Source: Thiosocius sp963753845
GTDB lineage: Bacteria > Pseudomonadota > Gammaproteobacteria > Chromatiales > Chromatiaceae
Direction of reading: 5' to 3'
DNA length: 64,000 bases
NCBI GenBank assembly: GCA_963753845.1
Contig: CAVWEI010000020.1
Coordinates: forward strand, 49,420 to 113,419
The position numbers and the translations under genes are program-made. Below the pieces are notes generated by a model, which saw only the letters and a list, made by a program, of their open reading frames with translations, had not been told where the DNA came from and made no database searches. Every line of letters begins with the position of its first letter. The stretch's first letter is position 1. Shown here piece after piece: positions 44,082-53,676 of the stretch.

Positions 44082-46043
44082 TTATCGCCTTACTGCATTG
44101 AGCAGCGAATCGAACAGGCTGTTGGCAACATTGATCACCTGGGCCGCGGCCTGGTAGGCCTGCTGGAAGCGCACCAGATCAGCGGCCTCCTCGTCGAGAT
44201 TGACACCCGACACCTCCGATTTGGCCGATTCGGCCTGCGCCAGCAGGTGCTCCTGCACGTTGGCGTTGCTGCCGGCCTGGTGGGTTCTGGTGCCGACATC
44301 CGCGATCAGGGCGCCATAGGTGTCGGCGATACTCGCAGTACCGCCGACCATCAGGTTGGCGGTCTGCAGATCGGCGAGCCGCCTGGCATTGCGGTTGTCA
44401 CCGACGCCACCGGTGTTGTCGCTCAGGCTGAAGGCGTCGCCGACGGCCGGTGCACCTGTCATGTTGAAATCGAAAATGCCGAGGTTCGGTATTTCGACCC
44501 TGTACGTCTGCCCCGGTACGAAGGCGACGTTGGCACCGATTGCATTACCGTTTGCATCAACGAACCGGGTACCGGGTGGTGCGGACGTGAGTGCCAACTG
44601 ATTGCCGGCCTGATAGCCGAGCGTAATCCCCGGCGCGGTCAGCTTGCTGTTGCCACTGCGGGTAGTAAGCGCACCGGGCCCGATGGCACCGGTGCCGGTA
44701 TTTGCTGCGTTGGCACTGCTGCGCACCGCCTCGGCGGCCGCGATATCACGCCCATCGGTGACCAGGACGTCAAACCCGGATGCACCTGCACGTGTCGGCC
44801 GCAACCGGTAGGTGTCACCATTTGCCTCCAAACCATCCGTGACGATACCGATGCCGATCGCGACAGGATCGCCGACCAGCGGGTCAGCGGCAGTACCCGC
44901 ACCAACCAAACCAATCGAGCTCCCCGTATCCAGATCGACCATCGACCAGGCCCCGCCCGTGTAGCTGAGCTGGTACTCATGCGTCGTCAGATCGGATACG
45001 TCGTCGAAATCGACGCTGATGGTGCCGCTGTTGCCTTGGCTACCCAATACATCGGGTGCGGCCAGTGAGAAGAAATCACCGCCAAGGTCACCGTCCAGGT
45101 CCATGCCGGTCCGATGCTCAGCGTTGAAGAAAGAGGCCATTCCGATCGCGACCCGACCGAGTGCATTCTGGGCCTCGTCCAGAACCTCGTTGCGGAACCG
45201 TACCAGACCACCCAGGCTGCCGCCGGTCATCTGGTCCGTGACGTTGACCACCATGCCGCCGGCCTGCCGAAGCACCAGTTCCTTCTGATCGACAGCGAGC
45301 GGATTGTCGGTCACCGCGAGTTGATTGGCGGTGGTGCCCACCACCAGCGCCTGGCCCGTGCCCACAAACACGTTCATGGTCCCGTCGCCCTGCTCGAGGG
45401 TCGACACGCTGGTGTATTGACTCAGCTCGTCGATCAGCTGGTCGCGCTGATCCAGGATATCGCCGGGTGCGCCGTTTGCCCCGCCCAGTGAAACGATCCG
45501 CGCATTGACATCGGCTAGTGACTGCGCGATCGAGTTGATCTCGTTCGCCTGGTATTCGAAGTCCTGATCGACCCGATGACGGATGTCCTCGAACCAACCG
45601 TCCAGGGCATTGAACCTGTCGCTCAGCTGCGTTGCCCGATTGATCATCACAGAGCGCGCGGGTATCGAGGTGGGGTCGTCCGCAACGTCGTTCACACTGT
45701 CAAAGAACTGCTGCAGCATCCCGTCGATACCGGCGGAGGCATCCGCGATGACGTTGTCGATCTGGCTGGCTCGCTGGTGATAAACGGAGAACTCTTCGTG
45801 CGACGAGGTGTAGTCCCTCACCCTGTTCGCGAGATAGGTATCGTAGTTTCGGGTGATAGAAGTGACACCCACACCCGAGCCGATAAACCCCTGCGGCAAT
45901 GCCTCCGGCTCACGGGTACCCAGCTGGACCGTCTGCCGGCTGTAGCCCTCGGTATTGACGTTGGCAATATTGTGCCCCGTCGTCTCCATCTGGCGCTTGA
46001 AGGCACTGAGTGCGCCGATGCCGGTGTTGAGAATACTTGCCAT
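44082..46043 (-). CDS. flgK: Flagellar hook-associated protein FlgK
   Basis: A 653-residue protein (HAP1). The N-terminus MASILNTGIGALSAFKRQME and HNIANVNTEGYSRQTVQL are diagnostic, and the C-terminus has the SGVNLDEEAADLVRFQQAYQ motif. It is longer than E. coli FlgK (547), with a Gly/Thr/Asp-rich central insert at about 330-560 that is likely surface exposed. It lies between flgJ and flgL. Confidence 0.94.
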   Translation of the reverse strand: MASILNTGIGALSAFKRQMETTGHNIANVNTEGYSRQTVQLGTREPEALPQGFIGSGVGVTSITRNYDTYLANRVRDYTSSHEEFSVYHQRASQIDNVIADASAGIDGMLQQFFDSVNDVADDPTSIPARSVMINRATQLSDRFNALDGWFEDIRHRVDQDFEYQANEINSIAQSLADVNARIVSLGGANGAPGDILDQRDQLIDELSQYTSVSTLEQGDGTMNVFVGTGQALVVGTTANQLAVTDNPLAVDQKELVLRQAGGMVVNVTDQMTGGSLGGLVRFRNEVLDEAQNALGRVAIGMASFFNAEHRTGMDLDGDLGGDFFSLAAPDVLGSQGNSGTISVDFDDVSDLTTHEYQLSYTGGAWSMVDLDTGSSIGLVGAGTAADPLVGDPVAIGIGIVTDGLEANGDTYRLRPTRAGASGFDVLVTDGRDIAAAEAVRSSANAANTGTGAIGPGALTTRSGNSKLTAPGITLGYQAGNQLALTSAPPGTRFVDANGNAIGANVAFVPGQTYRVEIPNLGIFDFNMTGAPAVGDAFSLSDNTGGVGDNRNARRLADLQTANLMVGGTASIADTYGALIADVGTRTHQAGSNANVQEHLLAQAESAKSEVSGVNLDEEAADLVRFQQAYQAAAQVINVANSLFDSLLNAVRR

Positions 46044-46070
46044 CGTCTTTTCGCCAAGCCATCTTCAACT

Positions 46071-47000
46071 TCAGATGGCGGGTGCGTCCCCCCCTGCTGC
46101 CTGTCTGGCACGCTGCATCGGCGTGCTGTCGAGAATGCGCTGAATCTTGTCTGCATAGGCGGGGTCGGTTGCGTAACCGGCGTCCTGCAGGGCGGAAAAA
46201 TAGGCCTGTGGATCCGAGGTCTTTCCCAATGCGTCCCGATAGCGCGGGTTGCGCTGCAGGAAGTTCACGTAATCCGAGAAGCTCTCTTCGAATGAACTGT
46301 AAGAACGGAAGTTCGCGCGTGTGTTCAAAGCGACTCCGTCACGGTACTCCAGTGTACTGACACGCACCTTGTCGCCCTGCCAGCGCGAATCGGCCTTGAT
46401 TCCGAACAGGTTATGACTGCTGTCGCCTTCTCGGTGCTGCATCACGTGCCGCCCCCATCCGGTCTCCAGTGCCGCCTGTGCAAGTAATGCCTCGGGTGCG
46501 ATATCCAGCTTGGCTGCCGCCTCCTCCGCCGCTGGCCACAGCCGGCCGAGGAAAGACTCGGGAGATCCATCCAGCCGGATCGACGCATCTCCGGCTTCTG
46601 CCCTGCCCGGCCGGGAGGTCCCTGCCGGACTGGCATTGGCGCGGCTGGCCAGGATGGGCGTACCGATGTAATCCTCGATGGACCGCCCATCCCCGGGGGC
46701 AGTTGCAGCACCGCCCAACTGGCGCTTTAGCACGTCCGCCAGACCGATGCCCTGCTTTTGTGCCATATCCACCGCGATCTGTTTGTCGTACATATCACGG
46801 TAGAAGTCGCTCTGCTTGCTGTCCATCAGGCCTCCACCGAGACTGGCATCACGCATGCTCTTGAGCATCATCTGCAGAAACAGTGACTCGAACTGACGGG
46901 TCACCTGGTCGAGCGCCGCTTCCTGGTCCTCCCGTGCACGCGCCTTCAGGGCCGCCAGCCCGGAGAAGTCGGTATAGACCTGTGCCATATCGAGATTCAT
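46071..47000 (-). CDS. flgJ: Flagellar rod assembly protein/muramidase FlgJ
   Basis: A 309-residue two-domain protein. The N-terminal rod-binding part (about 1-110) has FESLFLQMMLKSMRDASLGG. The C-terminal glucosaminidase-type domain (about 155-305) has LLAQAALETGWGRHVM with the catalytic Glu. It cuts peptidoglycan to let the rod pass. It follows flgI by nine bases. Confidence 0.93.
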   Translation of the reverse strand: MNLDMAQVYTDFSGLAALKARAREDQEAALDQVTRQFESLFLQMMLKSMRDASLGGGLMDSKQSDFYRDMYDKQIAVDMAQKQGIGLADVLKRQLGGAATAPGDGRSIEDYIGTPILASRANASPAGTSRPGRAEAGDASIRLDGSPESFLGRLWPAAEEAAAKLDIAPEALLAQAALETGWGRHVMQHREGDSSHNLFGIKADSRWQGDKVRVSTLEYRDGVALNTRANFRSYSSFEESFSDYVNFLQRNPRYRDALGKTSDPQAYFSALQDAGYATDPAYADKIQRILDSTPMQRARQAAGGDAPAI

Positions 47001-47009
47001 CGGCGTCCC

Positions 47010-48146
47010 TCAGATCACCACCAGGTCGGCCTTGAGTGCGCCGGCCTGCTTGAGGGCCTCGAGTATCGCGACCAGATCACTGGGGCCTGCGCCGACCTGG
47101 TTGACTGCACGCACCACGGTATCCAGCGTGACACCCGGCTTGAACAGGAACATGCGACGGTCACCCGGAGCCTGGACCGAGACGTCCGACTGGGGCGTGG
47201 TAACCGTGCGCCCGCGCGCCAGAGGATTGGGCTGCGACACCTCGGTGTTCTCGCTGATCGTTACGACCAGGTTGCCGTGCGACACGGCGGCGGGGCTGAC
47301 CCGTACGGTGCTGTTGATCACCACGGTCCCGGTGCGCGAGTTGACGATGACCCGGGCCACCGCCTCGGCCGGATCGACCTGGAGATTCTCGACCATCGAC
47401 ACGAAACCGACCCGCTGACCGACGTTCTGGGGTGCATTGACCTTTACCGAGGTAGCATCCACCGCGTACGCGGTACCGGCCCCGATCGCCTTGTTGATGG
47501 CCTCGGTCACGCGCTGCACGGTGGTGAAATCACCCTCTTTCAGGTTCAGGGTGAGCATGGCGTCCTGCCCGAAGGGCGTGGCCACACTGCGCTCCACCGT
47601 CGCACCGTTGGGTACCCGGCCGGAGCTGGGGATATTGATAGTGACCTTGGAACCGTCGGCACCCTCGGCCGCCAAGCCACCGACCACCAGGTTGCCTTGC
47701 GCGATGGCGTAGACCTGGCCGTCGATACCTTTCAGCGGGGTCATCAGCAGGCTGCCACCGCGCAGGCTCTTGGCATCGCCAATCGAGGACACGGTCACGT
47801 CTATCTGCTGTCCCGGCTTGGAAAACGGCGGCAGAACGGCCTGTACGGTCACGGCCGCCACGTTCTTCGGATTCAGTTTGATTTCCGGCGGCACCACTAT
47901 CCCCAGTTGGGTCAACATGCTGCGCAGGCTCTGCTGGGTAAAGGGTGAAGAGCTCACCTTGTCGCCACTGCCGTCGAGACCGACCACCAGGCCGTAACCC
48001 AGCAACTGGTTGTTGCGCACGCCTTGGATCACGGCCAGATCTTTGATCCGCTCCGCCTGCACCGGGGTCGCCAGCAGCGTGATGATCCCAGCCAGAACGA
48101 GTATGGCGAGACTGGAAATTCCCGTGCGCGAAAAAATCGTATTCAT
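47010..48146 (-). CDS. flgI: Flagellar P-ring protein FlgI
   Basis: A 378-residue periplasmic protein with a signal peptide (ending around TPVQA). It contains RIKDLAVIQGVRNNQLLGYG and LVVGLDGSGDKV, both diagnostic. It forms the P ring around the rod in the peptidoglycan layer. It lies between flgH and flgJ. Confidence 0.95.
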   Translation of the reverse strand: MNTIFSRTGISSLAILVLAGIITLLATPVQAERIKDLAVIQGVRNNQLLGYGLVVGLDGSGDKVSSSPFTQQSLRSMLTQLGIVVPPEIKLNPKNVAAVTVQAVLPPFSKPGQQIDVTVSSIGDAKSLRGGSLLMTPLKGIDGQVYAIAQGNLVVGGLAAEGADGSKVTINIPSSGRVPNGATVERSVATPFGQDAMLTLNLKEGDFTTVQRVTEAINKAIGAGTAYAVDATSVKVNAPQNVGQRVGFVSMVENLQVDPAEAVARVIVNSRTGTVVINSTVRVSPAAVSHGNLVVTISENTEVSQPNPLARGRTVTTPQSDVSVQAPGDRRMFLFKPGVTLDTVVRAVNQVGAGPSDLVAILEALKQAGALKADLVVI

Positions 48147-48164
48147 TTTGAATTTGCTTTCCAG

Positions 48165-48872
48165 TCAGAAGGGCATCAGGGCCGAGATAAAGAATTTCGC
48201 CAGCCAGCCCATCGTGGTTGCCATGGAGGTCTGGCCGTCACCGACATAGATCAGCGAGGCGTCGCCAACCCTCGTCGAGTCCACCGTGTTATCGACGTCG
48301 ATGTCTTCCGGCCGCACGATGCCCGAAACGCGGATGTATTCGTTTCCACCGGTCATTCCGATACGCTTTTCACCGCGTACCCGCATATACCCGTTGCCGA
48401 GCAACTCGGTCACCATCACGGTGAGCGAGCCGGTCAGTTCGTTGTTCTGGGTGTTGTCAGCCTCGCCCTTGAAGTCGCTTTCAGACGACAGCATCTGCGA
48501 CAGGTTGTAGACCCCGCCAACCGGCATTCCAAACAGGGTGGGATTGGCGATGTCGGTATCGCTGCGCTTTTTCAACTTTCCCTTGTTGCTATGCACGGCC
48601 TCGGTATCTTCCACAAGGCGGACCAGGAGGATGTCGCCGACCCGGCGTGCACGCACATTCTCGAACCAGCTGCGCTCGAACCCGGCCTGATAGATAGAGC
48701 CGTTACCCTGCGGGGCCTGTGGTATCGCGGCCGGGGGCACCGCCGCGAATGCCGGATCAGCTACCGGCGCGGTATTGCAGCCGGTCAACAGCACCGCCGC
48801 TATCGCCAGCAGGATCAGCAGCTTCAGCCCCGCGCTATAGCGGACCGCATTGTTGTGGACCTGGCTGTTCAT
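48165..48872 (-). CDS. flgH: Flagellar L-ring lipoprotein FlgH
   Basis: A 235-residue outer-membrane lipoprotein. The lipobox LLTGC ends a hydrophobic signal (LLILLAIAAVLLTGC) at about residue 32. SIYQAGFERSWFENVRARRV and VRGEKRIGMTGGNEYIRVSG are diagnostic of FlgH. It forms the L ring and implies an outer membrane. An internal ATG is not needed for the signal peptide. Confidence 0.94.
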   Translation of the reverse strand: MNSQVHNNAVRYSAGLKLLILLAIAAVLLTGCNTAPVADPAFAAVPPAAIPQAPQGNGSIYQAGFERSWFENVRARRVGDILLVRLVEDTEAVHSNKGKLKKRSDTDIANPTLFGMPVGGVYNLSQMLSSESDFKGEADNTQNNELTGSLTVMVTELLGNGYMRVRGEKRIGMTGGNEYIRVSGIVRPEDIDVDNTVDSTRVGDASLIYVGDGQTSMATTMGWLAKFFISALMPF

Positions 48873-48903
48873 AACGGCTTACCTATGGCGATATCCATGT
48901 TTC

Positions 48904-49689
48904 CTAGAGCTGCTGACTCACGTAGGCCAGCATGTCGTCGGTGGTGGAGATCGCCTTGCTGTTCATTTCGTAGGCGCGCTGGGTCTCGATCATGTTGACC
49001 AGCTCCTCGACCACGTTCACGTTGGAGCTTTCCAGTGAACCCTGGATCAGGGTGCCGCTGCCATTGGTCCCCGGGGTATCGATCTGCGGTGCACCGCTGG
49101 CGCCTGATTCGCGGTAGAGGTTGTCGCCGACGGCCTCCAGCCCGGTCGGATTGACGAACTGGGCCAGGGTGATGTTGCCGATCTGGGTCGGCGCATTGTT
49201 GCCGGCAACCATTGCCGACACCGTGCCGTCCGAGCCCACGGTGACGCTGAGGGTGTTGCTGGGCACCGTGATGGCGGGTTCGAGCAGGTAACCGTTCTGG
49301 GTCACCAGCTGGCCGGTGGAATCCAGGCCGAACGAACCGTCGCGGCTGTACACGATGCTGCCGTCCGGGTGCGTGACCTGGAAGAAGCCGTTGCCCTGAA
49401 CCGCGACGTCGAAGCTGTTGTTCGTCTGCACGATATTGCCCTGGGTGTGCAGCTTCTGGGTCGCGGCCGTGCGCACACCGGTGCCAAGATAGAGTCCCGA
49501 CGGCAGGGTCGTGTCCTCGGTCGAGTTGGCGCCGGTCTGGCGGATATTCTGGTACATCAGGTCTTCGAATACCGCGCGGTCACGTTTGAAACCGGTGGTA
49601 TTGACGTTGGCCAGGTTATTCGAGATCACGGACATGCGTGTCTGCTCGGCATCCAGCCCGGTCTTGGCGATCCATAGTGCGGGGTACAT
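48904..49689 (-). CDS. flgG: Flagellar distal rod protein FlgG
   Basis: A 261-residue rod protein. The N-terminus MYPALWIAKTGLDAEQTRMS and ISNNLANVNTTGFKRDRAVF are typical of FlgG, as is the C-terminal ESSNVNVVEELVNMIETQRA. The length matches the family (about 260). Confidence 0.95.
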   Translation of the reverse strand: MYPALWIAKTGLDAEQTRMSVISNNLANVNTTGFKRDRAVFEDLMYQNIRQTGANSTEDTTLPSGLYLGTGVRTAATQKLHTQGNIVQTNNSFDVAVQGNGFFQVTHPDGSIVYSRDGSFGLDSTGQLVTQNGYLLEPAITVPSNTLSVTVGSDGTVSAMVAGNNAPTQIGNITLAQFVNPTGLEAVGDNLYRESGASGAPQIDTPGTNGSGTLIQGSLESSNVNVVEELVNMIETQRAYEMNSKAISTTDDMLAYVSQQL

Positions 49690-49785
49690 GATGTAAACCT
49701 CTCGTCTGGTACGGCGCGATCTCCGCTTGGGACTGCGCCGGTTGATTGACTCTTCGTCTATACCGCTGCAAGACTCTTGCCAGTT

Positions 49786-50526
49786 TTACACCGGCCGTAC
49801 GATGCTCGCTGCAGCGGAGGCGCTTTCCTCTGCGGTCTTCATCATCTTGACCTGCAGTTCGAACCGTCTGGACAGTTCGATCATGTCGACCATTTCGTTG
49901 ACCACATTGACGTTGCTCGACTCCAGTGCCCCGGATTCCAGGCGTTGCGCGGGATCCGCCTCTGCGAGCTCACCGTCGCGCTGGCGGAACAGGCCGTCGT
50001 CGCCCTTCTCCATTTGCCCGAACTGCGGCGCAACGAGTTTGATCCGGTCGATCACGGCGAGTTGCTCGGCGGTTGAACCGAGTGGTCGAACCGATATGGT
50101 GCCGTCGACACCGATGTCGATCTTCTCGAACGGCGGTACCGCAATCGGCCCGCCATTGCCCATCACCGGCAGATTGTTGCCGGTCATCAACAGGCCGTTC
50201 TCGTCCACGCGCAGGTCCCCGCGACGACTGTATGCCTCACCGCCGTCGGGCGCCTGGACAGCGATCCAGCCACCGCCCTTGACCGCCACATCGAGGTCTC
50301 GACCGCTGTACTGAACGCCACCGTGCTCGAAATCCGCGAGCGGCCGTTCACTCAATGCGTAGACGCGCGTGGGATGCCCGCTACCGAACACCGGCATGCT
50401 GCGGAACTGGTTGAGATCGGCAAGGAAGCCGGTGGTGCTTGCGTTGGCAAGGTTGTTGGTGGCGGCGGCCTGGGCGATGAGGGTCTCTTTGGCCCCACTC
50501 ATCGCTACATACAGCATGTCATCCAT
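49786..50526 (-). CDS. flgF: Flagellar proximal rod protein FlgF
   Basis: A 246-residue rod protein. The N-terminus MDDMLYVAMSGAKETLIAQA and NNLANASTTGFLADLNQFRS are typical of FlgF, with the C-terminal ALESSNVNVVNEMVDMIELS. It lies between flgE and flgG. Confidence 0.94.
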   Translation of the reverse strand: MDDMLYVAMSGAKETLIAQAAATNNLANASTTGFLADLNQFRSMPVFGSGHPTRVYALSERPLADFEHGGVQYSGRDLDVAVKGGGWIAVQAPDGGEAYSRRGDLRVDENGLLMTGNNLPVMGNGGPIAVPPFEKIDIGVDGTISVRPLGSTAEQLAVIDRIKLVAPQFGQMEKGDDGLFRQRDGELAEADPAQRLESGALESSNVNVVNEMVDMIELSRRFELQVKMMKTAEESASAAASIVRPV

Positions 50527-50577
50527 CTTGTTCTCCCGTTATCCGCCAGGGCCGGGGCCCCAGGCCCCCGCGCCTGC

Positions 50578-51801
50578 CTATCGGATATTGATGACCGACT
50601 GGGTGATCGAGTCGGCGGTGGAAATCACCTCGGCATTGGCCTGGAAGCTCCGTTGCGCCGTGATCAGATTGACCAGCTGGGCCGCGATATCGACATTGGA
50701 TGCCTCCAGTGCGCCGGACTGGATCTGGCCGAAACTCGAGGTCGCGGCCTCACCCAATTGCGGGGTACCGGAGGAAAAGCTCTCCGCCCAGTTGCTGTTG
50801 CCGATCTCGCGCAGGCCCTGCTGGTTGTTGAACTTTGCCAACGCCACCTTGCCCAGCGCAGCGGACTGGCCATTGGTATAGCGCGCGAAAACAACACCAT
50901 CGGTATCGATATCGACACCGGCCAGACGGCCGGAGGTATAACCATCCTGGCTCAGATTGTTCACTGCGAAGGACGTGCCGTACTGGGTGGTGCCGGCGAG
51001 ATCGAGCGTCAGGTTGATCGGTGCGGCGCCATTGCCCGGGTCATAGGGTGCGGCAGGCACGGCTGGCGGAGACGTCAAGGCCCCGGACGCGTCGAAGGTC
51101 AGTATATTGGCGCCGCCTACCGCGGTCGCATCGATATAGGTGTACTGCTCCCAGGTGTTGAGATTCGCTGCATCCTTGCGGAAGTACATGGTTTGCGTAT
51201 GTGCGTTGCCCAGGGAATCGTAGACCGTGGTCGAGGTCGCACCGTTGTAGCTTGCCGGATTGGTGGCATCGAACGGGATGGCCGGTGCCGCCTGAGACGA
51301 GTTCAGGTTGACCGCCGCGCTGACGGTGGTCGAGGCATTGGGCGAGCTGGGCGAGGTCGGAAGCTGCAGGTCCGTCAGGGCACCGGTGTTGAAAGTGGTC
51401 GTACCTCCCAACCCGGTGACCGCCTGGTAGACCTGCAAGCGGTCCTTGGCGTTGTTGATCACGTATCCTTCACGGTCGACACTGTAGGCCCCGGCACGGG
51501 TATAGGTCTGGGAACCGTCGGTCGACTCGAGCACGAAGAAACCCTGGCCACTGATCGCGAGGTCGAGATTATTGGAGGTAAAGTCGACCGACCCCTGGCT
51601 GAACTGCTGAGCCACTTTGGCCACCTTGACTCCCTGGCCGGGCGAGCTGCCGGTGTCCTGGACGGCGCTGGCGAAAAGATTTGAAAACTCGGCGCGCGAT
51701 TCCTTGAAACCGTTGGTGGCCGCGTTCGCGATATTGTTGCCGGTGACCTGCAGGTCGGTGGAAGCCGCGTTGAGTCCACTGAGAGCGATACGAAAAGGCA
51801 T
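50578..51801 (-). CDS. flgE: Flagellar hook protein FlgE
   Basis: A 407-residue hook subunit. The N-terminus MPFRIALSGLNAASTDLQVT and NNIANAATNGFKESRAEFSN and the C-terminal SNVDIAAQLVNLITAQRSFQ are diagnostic. The length is normal for FlgE. The middle is Ala/Thr-rich and variable. Confidence 0.95.
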   Translation of the reverse strand: MPFRIALSGLNAASTDLQVTGNNIANAATNGFKESRAEFSNLFASAVQDTGSSPGQGVKVAKVAQQFSQGSVDFTSNNLDLAISGQGFFVLESTDGSQTYTRAGAYSVDREGYVINNAKDRLQVYQAVTGLGGTTTFNTGALTDLQLPTSPSSPNASTTVSAAVNLNSSQAAPAIPFDATNPASYNGATSTTVYDSLGNAHTQTMYFRKDAANLNTWEQYTYIDATAVGGANILTFDASGALTSPPAVPAAPYDPGNGAAPINLTLDLAGTTQYGTSFAVNNLSQDGYTSGRLAGVDIDTDGVVFARYTNGQSAALGKVALAKFNNQQGLREIGNSNWAESFSSGTPQLGEAATSSFGQIQSGALEASNVDIAAQLVNLITAQRSFQANAEVISTADSITQSVINIR

Positions 51802-51815
51802 GATGGCTGCTCCGT

Positions 51816-52500
51816 TTAGTAAATCTGTTGCACGTTGTTGAAGGCGATCGGGCCAAGGCCCTCGAGATTCAGTGTCAGCCCGTTACCGCCGCTGAGATTG
51901 ACACTCTCGACCTTGGAAAAGAGTTTGGTCTGAAGGTCGACCGCGCGATCGTTCTGAATCGCCTCGACCTGGATGTTGTACAGGCCCGGTGGCGCATAGT
52001 CGCCCGAGTCGTTGAGGCCGTCCCAGCTGAAATTCAGGCTGCCCTGCGGTGCCGAGCCCATCGGCAGTTCACGCACCAGCTGTCCGACCTGGTCGGTTAT
52101 CCGTACCGTCACCTGGGGGCTGCTTTGCTCCAGGCCCACCTGGCCGCGGATGCTGCTCGCCCGGCATCAGGTAGCCACTGTCCACCGGCGCGAGGACCTC
52201 GCGGCCAACCAGCGAGCCGGCCTGCAAGGCCTGGCCGGAGGTGATATTGGTCGACAGCGATTCGAAACTCTTGTTCAGCTGCTCGAGCCCGGTGACGGAC
52301 CCGAACTGGGCGATCTGGCTGAGGAAGTCGCCGTTTTCCATCGGCTTGAACGGGTCCTGGTTGTTCAACTGGGTGACCATCAGCTTGAGGAAGGTGTTCA
52401 GCCCCAGCTCATTGGCATCGTTGGTACCGCGCGACTGCGTATCGCCAGAGGCCAGACCAAGGCTCGAAAACAGGTCGTCCTGCGCAGTTATGCTGTTCAT
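51816..52500 (-). CDS. flgD: Flagellar hook cap protein FlgD (frameshifted in this sequence)
   Basis: FlgD caps the growing hook and is required for hook assembly. The N-terminal frame (GLNTFLKLMVTQLNNQDPFK, then GDFLSQIAQFGSVTGLEQLN) runs to about 52163. The C-terminal frame (GLEQSSPQVTVRITDQVGQL, a FlgD Ig-like part with SWDGLNDSGDYAPPGLY) continues to 51816. Removing one base at the CCC run 52160-52162 joins them as ...YLMPASSIRGQVGLEQ.... The neighbours are intact, so a sequence error is plausible. Confidence 0.87.
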
Positions 52501-52506
52501 GAGGCC

Positions 52507-52920
52507 TTATCTCCCGAGGTTGATCGTGGCACTGAGCATCTGTCGCGTGGCGTTCACCACCTCGACATTGTTCTGGTAGGCGCGCGAGGCCGAGATCATG
52601 TTCGCCATCTCTTCCACGACGCTCACGTTGGGCCTGTAGATGTAGCCGTCCTCGTCGGCCTTGGCATGCTGTGGCGCATATTCGCGCACCAGCGGTGCCT
52701 GGCTTTCCACGACACCGGCCATCTGCACGCCGACCGCCGGGCTGCGCATGTTGGCCTGGTCGAGCACCGCCTTGAAGACCGGCTGGCGGGCGCGGTAGGT
52801 GTCTTCCATGCTGCTGGATACCGCGTCCACGTTGGCCAGGTTGCTGGCGACCACGTTCATGCGCAGGTTCTGCGCGTTCATGCCGGAACCGGCGATATCG
52901 AAGATCTTGAAACTGCTCAT
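52507..52920 (-). CDS. flgC: Flagellar proximal rod protein FlgC
   Basis: A 137-residue rod protein. MSSFKIFDIAGSGMNAQNLR and VVASNLANVDAVSSSMEDTY are typical, with the C-terminal VVEEMANMISASRAYQNNVE. It overlaps the flgB stop by four bases. Confidence 0.95.
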   Translation of the reverse strand: MSSFKIFDIAGSGMNAQNLRMNVVASNLANVDAVSSSMEDTYRARQPVFKAVLDQANMRSPAVGVQMAGVVESQAPLVREYAPQHAKADEDGYIYRPNVSVVEEMANMISASRAYQNNVEVVNATRQMLSATINLGR

Positions 52921-53312
52921 GAGCTATGTCCCTTGATGGCTGTCATCAGCCCCTTGATACGCCCGTCCAGGAACCGCAGGCTGGCCTGGTAACGCATCGC
53001 ATTGGCACTGAATTCGGTCTGTTCACGCTCAACTTCGACGGTGTTGCCGTCGAGCGAGGACTGCTGCGGGATGCGGTAGGCCATCTGGGTGGAGGCGACC
53101 ACCCCCTGATCCGGGCTGATGTGGCCGCTGTGCGTCGATGCGAGGCGGACCGGGTTGTGGATTTCCTTGCGCAACATGGCCTGGAAGTCGAAATCGCGCG
53201 CCTTGTAGCCGGGGGTGTCCGCATTGGCGAGGTTGGAGGCGAGCACCTCGGAGCGGCGCGCATGTACCCTCAGTGCCTGCTCGTGGATTCCGAATACATC
53301 GTCTAGCTTCAT
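52917..53312 (-). CDS. flgB: Flagellar proximal rod protein FlgB
   Basis: A 131-residue rod protein, first gene of the operon. ARRSEVLASNLANADTPGYK is diagnostic of FlgB. A sigma-54 promoter lies just upstream. Confidence 0.95.
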   Translation of the reverse strand: MKLDDVFGIHEQALRVHARRSEVLASNLANADTPGYKARDFDFQAMLRKEIHNPVRLASTHSGHISPDQGVVASTQMAYRIPQQSSLDGNTVEVEREQTEFSANAMRYQASLRFLDGRIKGLMTAIKGHSS

Positions 53313-53349
53313 CTTGTTGACCTGTGAACAAAGGCTTCGCGTGATCTAC

Positions 53350-53365
53350 AGCAGAAGACGTGCCA
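53350..53365 (-). promoter_or_regulatory. Sigma-54 promoter for flgB operon
   Basis: On the minus strand TGGCACGTCTTCTGCT matches TGGCACG-N4-TTGCW with one mismatch and perfect GG/GC spacing. It lies about 40 bp before the flgB ATG. The rest of the 340-bp flgB-flgA gap is GC-rich with no gene that I can support. Confidence 0.78.
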
Positions 53366-53648
53366 ACTAGGCAATAAGTCTTATATTCAATGAGTTACTT
53401 CGAGATGAGCGAAGGCTTTGGAGGTCTGGCGGCAACTGTTTGCCGGCCAGCGGCAATGACGCCTGGCGGTTGAGACCCGCCCGGCTGGCGCGCGGTCGGC
53501 GAGAAATCGGTGCATCCCATTTCGTATGTGAGCGTCGGACTGACCGGGCCGTTGCGCATCGCATCCTGCACTCAGATGACAATCGTATTGGCCGCCTGCC
53601 CGGTCGAGGCGGTGGCGTTTGAGGATCTGGCGGCTTCACGCGAGAAGC

Positions 53649-53664
53649 CGGCATGAACCTTGCT
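53649..53664 (+). promoter_or_regulatory. Possible sigma-54 promoter overlapping the flgA 5' end
   Basis: CGGCATGAACCTTGCT fits the -24/-12 pattern with GG and GC at the right spacing. It overlaps the first codons of the longest flgA frame and ends 12 bp before the preferred ATG at 53677. If used, the message would be nearly leaderless, so this is tentative. Confidence 0.3.
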
Positions 53665-53676
53665 GCAATCAGTCAC

